Below are positions 36,572 through 44,303 of a DNA stretch of 64,000 nt, one piece after another. The position numbers and the translations under genes were made by a program. The notes beneath the pieces are model-generated. The model was not told the origin of the DNA. It made no database searches and saw only the letters and a program-made list of their open reading frames with translations. The DNA comes from Rhodospirillaceae bacterium (GTDB lineage Bacteria; Pseudomonadota; Alphaproteobacteria; Rhodospirillales; Rhodospirillaceae), in the NCBI GenBank assembly GCA_040219235.1, contig JAVJSV010000011.1, positions 1 through 64,000 on the forward strand. The letters are read 5' to 3'. How positions within the stretch are numbered: position 1 is the stretch's first letter; each line of letters opens with the position of its first letter.

Positions 36572-37822
36572 TTAGTCTTGCGCTACCCGCTCTAAGGACC
36601 CCGCCAGCGTTTTCCGGCGTGGCAGGACGACGGCCGCTGTGACTAGAGTCACCAAAGCACCGGTAAATAACGGTGGCCCAAAGCCAACAAATTCAGCCAG
36701 TGTCCCCATGGCCATCGCGCCCAAGGCAGGTCCGCCGCGTCCGATGACCAGCCACACACTCATCACACGGCCGCGCAATCGGTCATCCACAGCAGACTGA
36801 ATAAGCGTTTGCGTTCCCGTCCCCGTGCAGGCTTGGGTGAACCCTGATATCGCCAGAAGCAGTGCCCCCGTCCATAGATTTGTCGATAAGGCAAACACAC
36901 ACACGGCGGCCCCGTTGATCAGCACGCCGACAAAGACGATGCCGGTCAAACCCCGCAGTCGTCCGCGTTGCGCCAACCAGATCGAGGCGCAGATGGCCCC
37001 GACGCCCATTGCAGACGTCAGAATCGCTAAGCCTTGTGGTCCGGATTCAAACACTTCGCCCGCAAATCCCGGCAACAGGTCAATCAAAGGGCGGGCAAAA
37101 ATCGAGTTCACCGCGGTCAACGCAATAATCGCGGCGACTCCGGTATGCGTGAAGGTGAAGCGAGCCCCTTCCATCAGGTCTTTAAAGTAAGAGGCGCTGG
37201 GCGCGACGCTGTCTTTCACGGGCGGTATTTTAATCATCGCCAAAGCGGCAATCAGTGCCGCATAGGATACAGCGTTGAACAGGAACGCCCAGGCAATATC
37301 AGCGGTCGCGATAATAAGCCCGGCAATCGCTGGTCCGATGATGCGTGCGACGTTGAAAATGATCGAGCTGATGGCGATGGCCGTCGACATCACCTCGCGC
37401 GGCACCATATTCACCACCAGGGTGACGCGGGCCGCCTGGTTCATGGCATTGGTCACGCCACCAACAGCCATCAGAGCCACCAGAATTTCTGGCGAAATAT
37501 GCCCCGTCAGCGTCAACAGCCACAGCGCTGACGCCTGTCCGCAGGCAAACACCTGGGCAATCATGGAAATTTTCAGACGGTTAAACCGGTCCGCCACCAC
37601 GCCGCCTAAAGGCGTTAAAACAATGATTGGTAGAAACTCTGCAATGGCAATGGCGCCAAGCCAGGCCCCCGATTGCGTCAGTTCCCACATCAGCCAGCCC
37701 ACCGCCAGCCGTTGCACCCACATGCCAATCAGTGACGATGTGTTGCCAGCGGTATACAGCGCGAAATTGCGAATGGCGAAGGCTTGACGCAGGCCGGAAA
37801 AATCAAACAGGGAACGATTCAT
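36572..37822 (-). CDS. MFS transporter, EntS/MFS_3-like
   Basis: A 416-residue membrane protein with 12 predicted helices. LYTAGNTSSLIGMWVQRLAVG and VADRFNRLKISMI (motif A) fit the MFS_3 exporter family (siderophore or drug exporters such as EntS). The C-terminus is basic (VLPRRKTLAGS). It abuts the left end of the genomic island at its 5' side, so any promoter is in the 90 bp before the tRNA-like repeat. Confidence 0.88.
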   Translation of the reverse strand: MNRSLFDFSGLRQAFAIRNFALYTAGNTSSLIGMWVQRLAVGWLMWELTQSGAWLGAIAIAEFLPIIVLTPLGGVVADRFNRLKISMIAQVFACGQASALWLLTLTGHISPEILVALMAVGGVTNAMNQAARVTLVVNMVPREVMSTAIAISSIIFNVARIIGPAIAGLIIATADIAWAFLFNAVSYAALIAALAMIKIPPVKDSVAPSASYFKDLMEGARFTFTHTGVAAIIALTAVNSIFARPLIDLLPGFAGEVFESGPQGLAILTSAMGVGAICASIWLAQRGRLRGLTGIVFVGVLINGAAVCVFALSTNLWTGALLLAISGFTQACTGTGTQTLIQSAVDDRLRGRVMSVWLVIGRGGPALGAMAMGTLAEFVGFGPPLFTGALVTLVTAAVVLPRRKTLAGSLERVAQD

Positions 37823-37915
37823 GTCGAGAGAGTTCTATCCCGCGCCGCATCGTGCGTCTACGAGTCCCTCACGCAACGACTCCTGCGTGGTCATGGCGAT
37901 GGATGAGGAAAGGTG

Positions 37916-37962
37916 TTTGGTGGAGCCGAGCGGGATCGAACCGCTGACCTCGACGTTGCGAA
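37916..37962. repeat. Distal attachment site: copy of tRNA-Ala 3' part
   Basis: Identical to 46883-46929, the 3' 45 nt of tRNA-Ala (positions 32-76, including CCA) plus two flanking bases. The identity ends in the anticodon loop, where the next base differs (G versus C), as expected for a strand-exchange boundary. Confidence 0.92.
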
Positions 37963-38076
37963 GGGGTCCGAAGCACTTTTCTTTAGCGTTCCTTATCGGT
38001 CCGTAACGTTCCTAACCCCTTGTTTCTATTTGACCTTTTGGGATCATACGTGTCTTCTTGATTCCGGTGAGTTCTG

Positions 38077-38102
38077 TCCAACTGCTTCCGCAGGGCTTCC
38101 GC
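38077..38102. repeat. Putative integrase arm-type site, left
   Basis: TCCAACTGCTTCCGCAGGGC and its continuation through 38102 recur at the right end with one mismatch. It contains two direct GCTTCCGC words. Paired direct repeats inside each att site are typical arm-binding sites of tyrosine integrases; this is an inference. Confidence 0.55.
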
Positions 38103-38111
38103 TACACTAAA

Positions 38112-38125
38112 AACGTCGAGGTCAG
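38112..38125 (+). promoter_or_regulatory. Inverted 14-bp copy of att core over integrase ribosome site
   Basis: AACGTCGAGGTCAG is the exact reverse complement of 37944-37957 in the att core. Its GAGG is placed six bases before the integrase ATG, so the same bases serve as ribosome site. It could let integrase bind and repress its own gene, or be chance. Confidence 0.4.
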
Positions 38126-38127
38126 AC

Positions 38128-39399
38128 ATGCCACGCTTAACGAAACGAGTTGTTGATTCTTACAAGCCAAATGGACGTGATTATTTTGTCTGGGATGATC
38201 AATTACCGGGCTTTGGATTGCGTGTTTTTGCATCGGGATCGAAGTCTTATTTAATCCAATACAGACATTCCGGGCGCACCCGTCGCGCGACCATCGGTAA
38301 GCATGGTGTATTCACGCCAGAGCAAGCACGTCTTGAAGCGAAAGTATTGATGGGGGATATCGCCAAGGGGGAAGACCCCGCCGAATTGCGTTTCGTGAAA
38401 CACAAAGACCCAACCGTCTCAGAATTGATCGACCTCTATATGAGAGAAGGGCCAGTGATGAAGCCCAACAAAAAAGAATCAACCTGGGTCGCGGACGGGC
38501 GCAACTTGGATATTCACGTCAGGCCGTTAATCGGCAACCGCAAGTTAAAATCATTGACGCGGGTGGATATCCAAAAATTTCAAGCTGACGTCACCAGCGG
38601 TAAATCTGCCCGCAAAGCACAAAAAACAAAACCACGGGGTAAGTCTGTTGTGCGCGGCGGTGCCGGTATTGGTGCACGGTCTACAGGAAGCCTCAGTGCC
38701 ATGCTGACCTTTGCCGTCGAGCGTGGTCTGATTGACTACAATCCGGCTTATGGCGTCCGGTTAAACAAACGCCGCAAGATGGAGCGCTTCTTGTCTTCAA
38801 AGGAGCTTAAAGCACTCGGTGAAGTTTTGAGTGAAGAGGCAAAGCAAACGGAACACGTTTGGGTGGTTGCGGCCATCCGGCTGTTAATCCTGACCGGATG
38901 CCGCAAAGGCGAAATTCTAGGCCTCAAATGGTCTCAGGTGGATGACGAGCATAACGTCCTGCGCCTGCCAGACAGCAAGACCGGGGCGAAGACGGTTCCC
39001 ATAGGCCAGCCGGTTCTTGATTTGCTAGCTGATCTTCCGCGTCTTGGACAATCTGAATACGTACTACCTTCGATAAAAAGTGATGGGCCGCTCGTTGGGC
39101 TGCAAAAGGCTTGGGAAGATATCCGAAAGAAAGCGGGGCTTGATGATGTGCGCTTGCACGACTTGCGCCATAGCTTTGCGTCTATCGCCGTCGCGGGCGG
39201 AAGCAGCCTGTTCATCGTTGGTAAAATTCTGGGTCACAAGGATTCTCGGACCACCGAGATTTATGCGCATATGGCGGATGACCCGCTCAAGGCGACAGTT
39301 AACAGCACGTCTATGAAGATTGCAGGCTTGCTGGGTGGCACGGCCAAACAGGTTAGTAATGAAAATACTGGGGCAGTGCCAAGAATGGCAGCAGAGTAA
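38128..39399 (+). CDS. Tyrosine-recombinase integrase
   Basis: A 423-residue integrase. The N-terminal DUF4102-type arm domain reads WDDQLPGFGLRVFASGSKSY; the core-binding region follows near residues 100-215. The catalytic residues are Arg259 (TGCRKGEI), His344 and Arg347 (LHDLRHSF), His370 (LGHKDSRTT) and nucleophile Tyr379 (EIYAHM). It would catalyse integration and excision at tRNA-Ala. It starts 165 bp inside the left attachment repeat and reads inward. Confidence 0.95.
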   Translation: MPRLTKRVVDSYKPNGRDYFVWDDQLPGFGLRVFASGSKSYLIQYRHSGRTRRATIGKHGVFTPEQARLEAKVLMGDIAKGEDPAELRFVKHKDPTVSELIDLYMREGPVMKPNKKESTWVADGRNLDIHVRPLIGNRKLKSLTRVDIQKFQADVTSGKSARKAQKTKPRGKSVVRGGAGIGARSTGSLSAMLTFAVERGLIDYNPAYGVRLNKRRKMERFLSSKELKALGEVLSEEAKQTEHVWVVAAIRLLILTGCRKGEILGLKWSQVDDEHNVLRLPDSKTGAKTVPIGQPVLDLLADLPRLGQSEYVLPSIKSDGPLVGLQKAWEDIRKKAGLDDVRLHDLRHSFASIAVAGGSSLFIVGKILGHKDSRTTEIYAHMADDPLKATVNSTSMKIAGLLGGTAKQVSNENTGAVPRMAAE

Positions 39400-39428
39400 C
39401 GCCGAATGGGGTTCTTTGATTCTATTGC

Positions 39429-39490
39429 GTTACCGGAAACATAAGACTATATAGTTACCGGAAACGGTATTGTTATATGCTTCCGGTAAC
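39429..39490. promoter_or_regulatory. Three operator-like repeats before the toxin-antitoxin pair
   Basis: GTTACCGGAAAC occurs at 39429-39440 and 39454-39465, and its inverse core TTCCGGTAAC at 39481-39490. All lie in the 111-bp gap between integrase and antitoxin start. The pattern suits autorepression by a dimeric ribbon-helix-helix antitoxin. Confidence 0.65.
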
Positions 39491-39510
39491 GTCCTTGAGG
39501 AACCTAAGCC

Positions 39511-39858
39511 ATGTCAGCCCCAAACGCATCATCAGAGCGGGTCAAGAAATACCGCCAGCGGGCCAAGGAGGCCGGTTTGGTGCGTGTGGACGTGCTTGTG
39601 CCAAAGGACAAGGTGGACGCCCTAAAGATATACGCGGCCCAACTCAGCGACGAGTCAAATGCGGAAAGACTCAAAGAAGTGCGCCAGTACATCCGAAAAG
39701 CTTACAAAAAGTACCGGGCGAGTTGCCTCGACAATATTGATGTTGATCCTGATAAAGCCCAATTCGCAGATGCAGCGGTTATTTCCGCAGCGCTCATTCA
39801 TCGCGGCAAGGCGGACGCCTTTAAACTTGGGCGACAAATCCGCGAACTGATCTCTTAA
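39511..39858 (+). CDS. Putative antitoxin, ribbon-helix-helix-like
   Basis: A 115-residue basic protein. RVDVLVPKDKVDALKIYAAQL is a strand-helix of ribbon-helix-helix type, after a basic SSERVKKYRQRAKEAG. The later part is helical and may bind the toxin. GAGGAA lies before ATG 39511. The stop TAA shares a base with the following ATG (TAATG), typical of toxin-antitoxin coupling. It is the likely ligand of the triple operator upstream. Assignment as antitoxin is inferred from structure and position. Confidence 0.6.
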   Translation: MSAPNASSERVKKYRQRAKEAGLVRVDVLVPKDKVDALKIYAAQLSDESNAERLKEVRQYIRKAYKKYRASCLDNIDVDPDKAQFADAAVISAALIHRGKADAFKLGRQIRELIS

Positions 39859-40670
39859 TGCCGCTCACAGAAATTCAGCGTGACGTTGTTTTGGTCCTAA
39901 AGCAGTTCAGGACAGCTCATACCTATGTTGCTGGTGGGGCGGCGCTCAATCACAATTGGCTAAGGTTGTCAGACGACCTCGATATTTTTCATGATGGCCC
40001 AGACGCGCTTCCAGGCGACATTGCAGATGAACTTAAAGCCCTGGCAGAAGACGGTTTTGCTTGTGAGATGGTCCATAGCGACAACTGGACTGTTGAAATC
40101 ATCGCCCGCAAATATGGTTTTGAAACCAAAATCCAGTGGTTCAGTGATCCAGAAACGTCGCAACGCTTTTTTGCTGCTCAAGCTGATGAACAATTTGGTT
40201 TTCGGTTGCATCAAGCCGATGTTGCGGTGAATAAAGTCCTGTGCGCGTCCAGGCGCAATACGGCCCCTCGTGATGCCGTAGACCTTATGACCATCGCACA
40301 AGATTATGCGCCACTCGGCCCGTTAATTTGGGCGGCAAGTGCTAAAGAGAACATGGGACAAAGAAAATCCCCTCGTGAACTTCTCGATGCGATCAACCAG
40401 ATTATTTTCGGTTACGGTGAAGAAGAAATACAAGCGGTTCGGATGGAAGGGGCAAAAGTCTCTCGTGCAGACATACGAGATATTCTCAAGCCCGCGCTCA
40501 AGGCTGCCGCAATGTACTGCGAAGAAGTCGCACCTCTTACGTACGATTCTCATCTTTTTATTGATCAAAATGAAACGCCAGTAGAGGCAACGTTGGTGGA
40601 TGTTGAATCGGGCCGGTATACGGCGCGAGCTATTATGAGGTTGGAGCCGGTGCCAAAGCTGGCTGGCTAA
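39858..40670 (+). CDS. AbiEii-type nucleotidyltransferase, putative toxin
   Basis: A 270-residue protein with the nucleotidyltransferase fold: YVAGGAALNHNWLRLSDDLD, where Gly26-Gly27 and the Ser-Asp-Asp-x-Asp (38-42) are the nucleotide- and metal-binding residues, and the AbiEii marker KVLCASRRNTAPRDAVDLMT. AbiE systems are type IV toxin-antitoxin / phage-abortive systems. It is coupled to the upstream gene by TAATG overlap. The partner gene differs from canonical AbiEi by size, so this is an AbiE-like pair rather than a textbook one. Confidence 0.75.
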   Translation: MPLTEIQRDVVLVLKQFRTAHTYVAGGAALNHNWLRLSDDLDIFHDGPDALPGDIADELKALAEDGFACEMVHSDNWTVEIIARKYGFETKIQWFSDPETSQRFFAAQADEQFGFRLHQADVAVNKVLCASRRNTAPRDAVDLMTIAQDYAPLGPLIWAASAKENMGQRKSPRELLDAINQIIFGYGEEEIQAVRMEGAKVSRADIRDILKPALKAAAMYCEEVAPLTYDSHLFIDQNETPVEATLVDVESGRYTARAIMRLEPVPKLAG

Positions 40671-40702
40671 ACGTGGGTAGTATCAGGCCGACATACTTCT
40701 CT

Positions 40703-40744
40703 ACGTAACGTAACAAGAATAATCCAAATATATATACGTTACGT
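40703..40744. promoter_or_regulatory. Inverted-repeat operator-like site before the unknown island gene
   Basis: ACGTAACGT (40703-40711) and ACGTTACGT (40736-40744) are exact reverse complements; related ACGTTT words continue to 40758. An A/T-rich stretch (AATATATATA) lies between. It is 35 bp or more before ATG 40779. Confidence 0.45.
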
Positions 40745-40778
40745 TTCATCATAACGTTTATAACCATAGAGATATGCG

Positions 40779-41597
40779 ATGCCTGTAATTCAAGCCGAGC
40801 CCGGCGACTGGATAGACCTCTTCGGTAAGTTGTTCACCATCGCGCTCGATCCAATAGGCAAGACCAATGGTTTTCAAGGCAATGAGGCGGGTTTATTCGG
40901 GCCATTCATTTACTGGATTGTTCAACTCAACCCAGAGAAGCGCTCAAAGTTAAGCGATGAAGCGTTCCAACTGATTGCGCACTCAAACCCCGATAAACTG
41001 GATATCGGACAGAGTTCTGCCAAGCTTGTCTATGGGTTGATAACCTCAGGGCACATTCTGGCCTACGTCCTTCGGTTGGGCCGCTACAATGCCAGAATAG
41101 CCAGTGTTGAAAGCGCGGTACGTATTCTCGAACAGCGCTATACGCAAGAAGGCTCCCCGGCGAGTCCGGCCCGCATCAAAGCCGCGTGGTCGAAATACAA
41201 ATACCTTTCCCCATTCGTTGTTGGCTTTTTTTCTGAAGGCAATCGAGCAGCCCCCATTGTGAAAGGTATGCCGCAATTCTGGGATACGTCTGATGGCTTA
41301 AAGCGAGATGTCCCAATAAACCCCCAAGGCATCCAGAGTTATCTGAGCGACGCCACAAGCGAGAACCCAAGCTTTAATCGGTATTTCACTGAAGTCGTTC
41401 CCTACGCTATGGCGATGGCTGATAAATTCAGACAAGCTGGTGAAGAGCATTTTGCACCAGGGCAAGAGGTCAGGAACAAACCCCTGCTGGACCCTGAACA
41501 TACATGGCACCTGCCAGAAAGCTTTAAGTTGCCAAAGGTTGTTATGAGGCTAGAGCGTTTGGATGCTGAAGAACTAAATGCGGCAACATCTGCTTAA
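40779..41597 (+). CDS. Unknown island protein
   Basis: A 272-residue protein I do not recognise. It is mostly helical in appearance, with no signal peptide, and one moderately hydrophobic stretch, LFGPFIYWIVQL, near residues 40-51. SAKLVYGLITSGHILAYVLR and KYKYLSPFVVGFFSEGNRAA are the most distinctive segments. It has its own spaced upstream region with an inverted repeat and stands alone between the AbiE-like pair and the AlpA-like gene. Phage or island accessory protein; function not known. Confidence 0.6.
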   Translation: MPVIQAEPGDWIDLFGKLFTIALDPIGKTNGFQGNEAGLFGPFIYWIVQLNPEKRSKLSDEAFQLIAHSNPDKLDIGQSSAKLVYGLITSGHILAYVLRLGRYNARIASVESAVRILEQRYTQEGSPASPARIKAAWSKYKYLSPFVVGFFSEGNRAAPIVKGMPQFWDTSDGLKRDVPINPQGIQSYLSDATSENPSFNRYFTEVVPYAMAMADKFRQAGEEHFAPGQEVRNKPLLDPEHTWHLPESFKLPKVVMRLERLDAEELNAATSA

Positions 41598-41726
41598 TGC
41601 TCTAGTCAAGTAGTCTAAACGCGCTTTATCCACCGCAGAGAATAAACACGATTTAGACAAATTTTCAGGCTGAGGCCGGCCACGTAATCTTTTTCGCGGT
41701 AACTCAACAACGCGGGAGAGTCAGCA

Positions 41727-41939
41727 ATGACCTTTATTACATCTACCAAACTACGTGCACCGGAAGCAGCGGCCTATATTGGCCTGTCGTCTTCCACACT
41801 CGCCAAAATGCGCCTTCGTGGCGACGGCCCCATGTACTCAAAGGCCGGGCCGCGCATCGTCATCTATGACAAAGCTGATCTTGATGCCTGGCTTGATCAA
41901 CGCCGTCGCGTCTCAACGTCTGACCTAGGCTTGGGTTAG
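41727..41939 (+). CDS. AlpA/HTH_17-type excisionase-like regulator
   Basis: A 70-residue winged-helix protein: LRAPEAAAYIGLSSSTLAKM and then GPRIVIYDKADLDAWLDQRR, the helix-turn-helix plus strand-turn pattern of AlpA and Xis proteins. It probably controls integrase direction or expression. GGGAGAG lies before the start. Its stop is followed at once by a frame-shifted coding fragment. Confidence 0.85.
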   Translation: MTFITSTKLRAPEAAAYIGLSSSTLAKMRLRGDGPMYSKAGPRIVIYDKADLDAWLDQRRRVSTSDLGLG

Positions 41940-41941
41940 GC

Positions 41942-42067
41942 GCGAATGACTGGGCTTGGATTGATGGCGCCGAGGTCTCCGATGGCAAGGTCATTATCGA
42001 AAAGAATTTTAACCGCGACCATGTGAGGCAGCACTTCGGCGACCAACTTGCGAAGCTAGGTTTCTAG
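41942..42067 (+). pseudogene. Orphan coding fragment after the AlpA-like gene
   Basis: In a frame different from the upstream gene, bases 41942-42067 read ANDWAWIDGAEVSDGKVIIE, then KNFNRDHVRQHFGDQLAKLG and a stop. Codon use looks coding but there is no start. It may be the tail of a deleted island gene. No family recognised. Confidence 0.3.
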
Positions 42068-42336
42068 GTGACTGAAGGTCTTGAATTGCCGACAAGCCCC
42101 GACTATTGGCATAACTGTTGGGTCTTGGGCCAAGGCAGCATCAAATGTCTGCTTTCGCGGGTAGAGCAGACATTATCCACCCGAGCTTCAATGTCCGCTA
42201 TTAGCCAGAAGCTGAAATCTGCATGGGTAATGCTATCTGTATACTAATCATTTATGACCTTATTCCAATTGAGTGCTCCAAAGGACCTCAGTGACTCCAA
42301 ATATCCAACAAAACGCAGGACAGGAGAACCCTATTG
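42068..42336. other. Intergenic region with hairpin repeat
   Basis: No gene seen. It contains copy A of the island hairpin repeat (42144-42174 and following words) and, near its end, AGGAGAA, the ribosome site of the next gene. Confidence 0.6.
42144..42206. repeat. Island hairpin repeat, copy A
   Basis: AATGTCTGCT (42144-42153) pairs perfectly with AGCAGACATT (42165-42174) across an 11-base loop. A following AATGTCCGCTATTAGCC is shared in part with the other copies. Two related copies are at 43113 and 46607. Confidence 0.7.
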
Positions 42337-43050
42337 ATGACCACATTAGTAGTTGGGGCCACAGGCAAGACAGGACGGCCTCTCGTGGAACAGTTGCTCG
42401 GTAAGAATCATAAAGTCCGTGTTGTTGTCCGTTCATCAGACAAATTCTCCGCCGACGTTTTAAGAAACACAAACTTGACGGTTATAGAGGAGGGCGTTCT
42501 CAGCTTGACTGATGAAAAGCTGGCAGAAGCCGTAATGGGCTGTGATTCTGTTGTCTCATGCTTAGGACACAATTTGGATTTCCAGGGAATGTTCGGAGAA
42601 CCAAAAGCGCTATGCACAGACGCTGTCCGTCGTTTATGTGAAGCGATCAAAAAGAATGGTCCCAACAAGCCCGTCAAATTCATTCTTATGAACACGGTAG
42701 GAGTTCCCAACACTGATCTCGAAGAGAAAAGGACCTGGTTTGAGCGACAACTCCTAACCCTCTTGCGTCACGCCATACCGCCTCATAGGGATAATGAGAC
42801 TGCGGCTGAGTATCTTCATAAGACGGTAGGCAAGGTGAATAATTACATCGAATGGTGCTGTGTTCGTCCAGACTCTTTAATCGACGCTGACGTCTCTCCG
42901 TATGAGATCAAAGAATCTCCGTCTACAGGTATCTTTAGCGGTCGACCGACCGCACGATCTAATGTCGCTCACTTCATGACTGAAATGGTCGAGAATGCTG
43001 AGCTCTGGAGTGAATGGAAGTATAGAATGCCCGTCATAATGAACGCCTAA
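42337..43050 (+). CDS. NAD(P)H-binding Rossmann protein (atypical SDR)
   Basis: A 237-residue protein with TTLVVGATGKTGRPLVEQLL at the N-terminus (GxxGxxG at 8-14), and NVAHFMTEMVENAELWSEWK near the C-terminus. No signal peptide, unlike the SDR at 15840. It is an NAD(P)-binding reductase or regulator of the NmrA-like group. ATG 42337 follows AGGAGAA. It is flanked on both sides by the hairpin repeat, as if moved as a cassette. Confidence 0.8.
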   Translation: MTTLVVGATGKTGRPLVEQLLGKNHKVRVVVRSSDKFSADVLRNTNLTVIEEGVLSLTDEKLAEAVMGCDSVVSCLGHNLDFQGMFGEPKALCTDAVRRLCEAIKKNGPNKPVKFILMNTVGVPNTDLEEKRTWFERQLLTLLRHAIPPHRDNETAAEYLHKTVGKVNNYIEWCCVRPDSLIDADVSPYEIKESPSTGIFSGRPTARSNVAHFMTEMVENAELWSEWKYRMPVIMNA

Positions 43051-43112
43051 GAGAGTGCGGCATGATTGGACATCTCTTGCGCTTATAGCCCCTTGGCGGA
43101 ACTAAAACCTGG

Positions 43113-43180
43113 AATGTCTGCTTTCAGAGGTAGAGCGGACGTGTTCTGAGCACACAGTAAGGTCTGCTAATAGCCAAAAG
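43113..43180. repeat. Island hairpin repeat, copy B
   Basis: AATGTCTGCT (43113-43122) faces AGCGGACGT (43134-43142), an imperfect hairpin; GGTCTGCTAATAGCC follows, parallel to copy A. It is located just after the NAD(P)-binding gene. Confidence 0.65.
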
Positions 43181-43194
43181 CGAATATAGGCAAA

Positions 43195-43590
43195 CTAACC
43201 TGCGGGTCTGTGAAATTCGATTACGTTCCCGTCTGGATCGCGGATGAAAAAGAATAGGGCGCCGCCAAATTCAACCGTTTCAGTTATCGTAATGTCATTT
43301 TCTTCAAGTTGCCGTTTTACGGCTTCGGGATCAGTTATTTCCAAAGCAATGTGCGTGTAGCCTGCGTGTTTTACAGATTCGTCCATCAATATATTCGTCT
43401 GTGAAGCATCTGGAGACGCATTGAGAATAAAGTTGATATTGACGCCCGACGGATGCTCCATGATTGCCACTGGTTCAGGTCCGATCGGACCTGCGAGGAA
43501 CACAAAGCCCAGCTTCTCGTAGAATTTTCGAGTGGTCGATAAATCTCGCACACGCAGACCTACATGATTGATTCGGGTGATTTGCTCCAT
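43195..43590 (-). CDS. VOC-family protein (glyoxalase/bleomycin-resistance fold)
   Basis: A 131-residue protein: ITRINHVGLRVRDLSTTRKF with a His metal ligand near residue 9, KHAGYTHIALEITDPEAVKR with a second His, and the C-terminal FIRDPDGNVIEFHRP with a Glu ligand. It is cytoplasmic. Substrate unknown; such enzymes often act as lyases, isomerases or in drug sequestering. It lies downstream on the same strand as the DUF1772 gene with a 187-bp gap. Confidence 0.85.
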   Translation of the reverse strand: MEQITRINHVGLRVRDLSTTRKFYEKLGFVFLAGPIGPEPVAIMEHPSGVNINFILNASPDASQTNILMDESVKHAGYTHIALEITDPEAVKRQLEENDITITETVEFGGALFFFIRDPDGNVIEFHRPAG

Positions 43591-43777
43591 ATCGAACTCC
43601 TATATGCGTTTGGCTTTTGTCAACTTAGTAAAGCAAACAGTAAGAACCAATAAGTCTTCTGACCTCTGTTTTTGGTCAGAAACGAAAAGAGCTTTAGTTC
43701 TTGCCTGACTGTCGCCGCTTCATCTCATCCTAAAACCAACCGTCGACGTTCCATCGTGACCCATTGAGCAAAGCGAA

Positions 43778-44257
43778 TTAATTGGCGAGTGCCAGGACAA
43801 AAAGGACAGCGGCAAGCGTTGAGGCAACAGTCCTAATGTGATTCCGCAAAGTCCACTTCTCTAGGTACACTTCCCAAACTTCCGCGCCCTCTTTTGACTT
43901 CGGATCTACCGCGTCCAGCCGGTTGTTAAGTGGGATATTCAGAGTCATCGTGCAGATGAACATTCCTACTAAATAGATCGTGCCAGCGAGGGCCATCCAA
44001 TGGCTCACTTGAACCTCATCGACCAAGACGGACACGGCGACGGCGGCGAGAGCCGCCAGTGATGTGCCGAAGAACAAGGGAAGAAAGAGGGACTTTTGAA
44101 TAACGATGTTGATCGACTGCATGGCTTTGATACCGGACGACGGTTCAATTACCGACAGGGCGCGCATGACAAATGTTGAGAAGGTGAAATAGACCCCTGC
44201 CATGATCCCGCAACCGATGGCGCCAAACCAATTCAGTACAACTAACAAATCCATCAT
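43778..44257 (-). CDS. DUF1772 membrane protein
   Basis: A 159-residue protein with four hydrophobic helices (residues ~3-25, 55-75, 80-100, 138-158), starting MMDLLVVLNWFGAIGCGIMA. The LNIPLNNRL motif after the third helix is the conserved sign of DUF1772 (anthrone-oxygenase-like). The start is set at 44257, where the first helix begins; the longer reading adds a non-membrane, unrelated tail. It is 46 bp downstream of the NmrA gene and likely in its operon. Confidence 0.8.
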   Translation of the reverse strand: MMDLLVVLNWFGAIGCGIMAGVYFTFSTFVMRALSVIEPSSGIKAMQSINIVIQKSLFLPLFFGTSLAALAAVAVSVLVDEVQVSHWMALAGTIYLVGMFICTMTLNIPLNNRLDAVDPKSKEGAEVWEVYLEKWTLRNHIRTVASTLAAVLFVLALAN

Positions 44258-44303
44258 CTCTAGTCTCTCATTCCTCTGTGTCATGTATTCAGTGATGCCA
44301 AAG

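Larger units (their letters stand above)
37823..38127. other. Left island junction region
   Basis: This 305-bp gap holds the start region of the MFS gene, the 47-bp partial tRNA copy (37916-37962), a stretch without recognisable genes (37963-38076), a 26-bp direct repeat shared with the right end (38077-38102), and a 14-bp inverted copy of tRNA sequence just before the integrase start. Confidence 0.8.

Noticed and set aside
37918-37990. Second complete tRNA gene at the left island end
   Set aside because: Only the 3' 45 nt match; the 5' half (acceptor and D arms) is missing, so it is an attachment-site copy.
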